Part shown: piece after piece, positions 53,250 through 55,418 of the stretch
How the letters are laid out: each line of letters starts with the position of its first letter
Position numbering within the stretch: position 1 is the stretch's first letter
Source of the DNA: Elusimicrobiota bacterium
Lineage (GTDB): Bacteria; Elusimicrobiota; Elusimicrobia; UBA1565; UBA9628
Direction: 5' to 3'
NCBI GenBank assembly: GCA_016207665.1
Contig: JACQPG010000126.1
Coordinates: 1 to 55,418 of the forward strand
Length of the DNA stretch: 55,418 nt
Position numbers and translations under genes: made by a program
Notes under the pieces: generated by a model
What the model saw: the letters and a program-made list of their open reading frames with translations, nothing else
Database searches by the model: none
What the model was told of the DNA's origin: nothing

Positions 53250-55418
53250 ATGCCGATTGAAACGCTGGACGCCGAAAACCAGGTTTGCGACTCCAACATG
53301 AGCTCTGAGAAGCTCAATGGAGCGGAGCTTCTCGCCGTGCTGATCTCGGTCAAGAAGGGCGACTTTTCCGTGCGCATGCCCGTGGCCAAGACCGGCCTGG
53401 CCGGCAAGATCGCCGACGTTCTCAATGAGATCATCGACCTCAATCAGCGCCTGACTAGCGAATGCGACCGCATCGGACGCGTCGTCGGCAAGGAAGGCCG
53501 GATCAACGAGCGCGCCCACCTCGAGGAGGCGACCGGCGGGTGGCGGGACTCGATAGTCTCGATCAACAGCCTCGTGACCGACCTGGCCCATCCCACCCAG
53601 GAAATGGCGCGCGTGATCGGAGCGGTGGCTCGGGGCGATCTCACTCAGACCATGACCACGGAGATCGAGGGCCGGCCGCTCAAGGGAGAGTTCCTGCGGA
53701 TTTCGACAATCGTCAACACCATGGTCGACCAGCTTTCCTCCTTCGCCTCGGAGGTGACGCGCGTGGCCCGCGAGGTCGGAACCGAGGGAAAGCTCGGCGG
53801 ACAGGCCCAGGTCAAGGGCGTGGCCGGAATCTGGAAAGACCTGACCGACAACGTCAATCAGCTGGCCGCCAATCTCACCTCCCAGGTGCGCGCCATCGCG
53901 GAGGTGGCTACCGCCGTGACCAAGGGTAATCTGACCCGTTTCATCTCGGTCGAGGCCCAAGGCGAGGTCGCCGCGCTCAAGGATAATCTTAACGAGATGA
54001 TCCGGAATCTCAAGGAGACCACCCAGAAGAACACCGAGCAGGACTGGCTCAAGACGCATCTGGCTCGCTTCACCCGGATGCTGCAGGGCCAAAGGAACAT
54101 GCTCAACGTCTCCAAGCTGATATTGTCCGAGCTCTCCTCTCTGGTCAATATCCAATACGGGGCCTTTTACGTCGTGGAGAACGAGGGCAAGAACGCTGGC
54201 CTGAGGCTGCTGGGCGGCTATGCCCATGACGGCGCCCATATGCCTCGCGAATGGCTCACCTTGGGGGACGGCCTGGTTGGGCAATGCGCCGTCGAACGGC
54301 GACGGCTGATACTCAACGATATCCCCTCCAGCTTCATCCGGATATCATCCGGCCTCGGCAGCACTCCCGCGCGCAACGTCGTGATCCTGCCCGTACTCTT
54401 CGAGGGGCAAATCAAGGCCGTGATCGAGCTGGCCTCTCTCGAGAGGCTCAGCGAGATCCATCTCGGCTTCCTCGACCAGCTCATGGAGTCGATCGGCATC
54501 GTGCTCAATACCATCGCGGCCAACATGCGGACCGAGGATCTGCTCAAGAAATCGCAGTCCTTGACCCAGAGCCTGCAAAAGCAGCAAACCGAGCTCACGG
54601 AGACCAACGAGAAGCTCGGAGAGAAGGCTCGCCTGCTCGAGGACCAGAAAGCGGAGATCGAGCGCAAGAACCAGGAAGTGGAGTTGGCCAAGAAGGCGCT
54701 CGAAGAGAAGGCCGAGCAGCTCGCCCTCGCCTCGAAGTATAAGTCCCAGTTCCTGGCCAACATGTCCCACGAGCTGCGCACCCCCCTCAACAGCCTCCTC
54801 ATATTGTCCAAGAACCTGGCCGAGAATCAGGAGGGCAACCTTAACGGCAAGCAGGTCGAGTTCGCCAAGACCGTGTATTCCTCCGGCTCGGATCTTCTCG
54901 CCTTAATCAACGAGATCCTCGACATGTCCAAGATCGAGTCCGGCACCATCACCGTCGAGATCGGCGAAGTCCGGATGAGCGAAGTGACCGAGTCCGTGGA
55001 GCGGGGCTTCCGCCAGATCGCCCAGGACCGGGGCCTTGACTTCGAGATCAACGTCGATCCCGCGGTGCCCAATTCCCTGGCGACGGACGCCAAGAGGCTT
55101 CAGCAGGTGCTCAAAAACCTGCTTTCCAACGCCTGCAAGTTCACGGAGAAAGGCTCCGTGGACCTGCGCATATTCCTGGCCGATCCCGAGACGCGCTTCG
55201 ACAACGTCGTGCTCCAGACGGCGGAGAAGGTCATCGGATTCGCGGTCAAGGACTCCGGCATCGGAGTGGCGCCCGAGAAGCAAAAGATCATATTCGAGGC
55301 CTTCCAGCAGGCCGACATGACGACCAGCTGGAAATACGGCGGCACGGGCCTCGGGTTGACCATCAGCCGCGAGATCGCGAATCTGCTGGGAGGAGAAATC
55401 TGGGTCGAGAGCCAGCCC
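53250..55418 (+). CDS. Soluble HAMP-array / GAF hybrid-type histidine kinase (partial, runs off window)
   Basis: At least 723 residues; the frame is open to the window edge. About residues 25-270 contain tandem HAMP-like units ([14 protein letters not shown]-type, [48 protein letters not shown]). A GAF domain follows (about 290-430), then a coiled coil (about 440-495) and HisKA with [17 protein letters not shown] (His about 507). HATPase motifs [18 protein letters not shown] and [12 protein letters not shown] are complete. No transmembrane helix, so it is cytoplasmic. Group III kinases of this kind usually go on to receiver domains, which would be beyond the edge. Confidence 0.9.
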   Translation, partial: MPIETLDAENQVCDSNMSSEKLNGAELLAVLISVKKGDFSVRMPVAKTGLAGKIADVLNEIIDLNQRLTSECDRIGRVVGKEGRINERAHLEEATGGWRDSIVSINSLVTDLAHPTQEMARVIGAVARGDLTQTMTTEIEGRPLKGEFLRISTIVNTMVDQLSSFASEVTRVAREVGTEGKLGGQAQVKGVAGIWKDLTDNVNQLAANLTSQVRAIAEVATAVTKGNLTRFISVEAQGEVAALKDNLNEMIRNLKETTQKNTEQDWLKTHLARFTRMLQGQRNMLNVSKLILSELSSLVNIQYGAFYVVENEGKNAGLRLLGGYAHDGAHMPREWLTLGDGLVGQCAVERRRLILNDIPSSFIRISSGLGSTPARNVVILPVLFEGQIKAVIELASLERLSEIHLGFLDQLMESIGIVLNTIAANMRTEDLLKKSQSLTQSLQKQQTELTETNEKLGEKARLLEDQKAEIERKNQEVELAKKALEEKAEQLALASKYKSQFLANMSHELRTPLNSLLILSKNLAENQEGNLNGKQVEFAKTVYSSGSDLLALINEILDMSKIESGTITVEIGEVRMSEVTESVERGFRQIAQDRGLDFEINVDPAVPNSLATDAKRLQQVLKNLLSNACKFTEKGSVDLRIFLADPETRFDNVVLQTAEKVIGFAVKDSGIGVAPEKQKIIFEAFQQADMTTSWKYGGTGLGLTISREIANLLGGEIWVESQP

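Noticed and set aside
53106-54284. Long minus-strand frame opposite the HAMP-array kinase
   Set aside because: It is a mirror of the plus-strand kinase codons: rich in His, Gly, Leu and Asp typical of antisense of GC-rich genes, with no start signal, and the plus strand has clear kinase motifs.

Overview
The window is about 55 kb of a gene-dense, GC-rich Gram-negative genome with an LPS-type outer membrane. Several traits suggest Elusimicrobiota or a close relative: secreted proteins carrying the YYPAPSGVY...VGIGT...LDVNG signature, GFTLVE-type pilins with a PilM-PilN fusion, and a HAMP-array soluble kinase. This placement rests on protein style, not on a marker gene. No tRNA, rRNA or CRISPR array was recognised.

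Layout. 1-119 is the right end of an IS1182-like element. 223-1732 holds a short fibre-like secreted protein overlapping a glycine-rich secreted protein with three C-terminal repeats. 1851-16457 is one long plus-strand run of sixteen mostly overlapping genes for LPS: glycosyltransferases, a deacetylase, lpxK, heptose kinase, kdsB, pyrG, kdsA, a zinc-ribbon membrane protein and lptC-lptA-lptB. 16469-22301 is a minus-strand block: acid phosphatase, TPR protein, ceramidase-like protein, endonuclease III-like glycosylase, response regulator, histidine kinase, gamma-carbonic anhydrase. nadB follows (22389-23981). 23978-26265 is an accessory pocket with a start-less hypothetical frame, a small secreted protein and a short IS1182-like element. 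26341-31765 is metabolic: a two-subunit CoA-transferase, a trans-sulfuration PLP enzyme and an unusual transketolase-like protein. uvrA, a gluzincin-like secreted peptidase and an HpnI/HpnL-like glycolipid pair follow.

49395-37718 (minus) is a nearly complete type IV pilus/type II-like system: OmpA-domain protein, PilM-PilN fusion, PilO, PilP, PilQ secretin, PilB ATPase, PilC platform, major pilin and three minor pilins. Behind it lies a deleted IS200/IS605 element (49490-49778), a second fibre-like secreted protein, an O-antigen-ligase/TPR membrane protein and a HAMP-GAF-histidine kinase that runs off the right edge.

Main themes. (1) Envelope building: Kdo and heptose precursors, lipid A 4'-phosphorylation, LPS transport and pilus assembly are all encoded here. 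(2) Several -10 boxes lie only 6-8 nt before the start codon, which predicts leaderless mRNAs for uvrA, pilB, the heptose kinase gene and both fibre-like genes. (3) Two kinds of mobile element have lost the catalytic part of the transposase but keep their ends; for the IS1182-like one, two copies share the same truncated right end, suggesting a non-autonomous element spread in trans.
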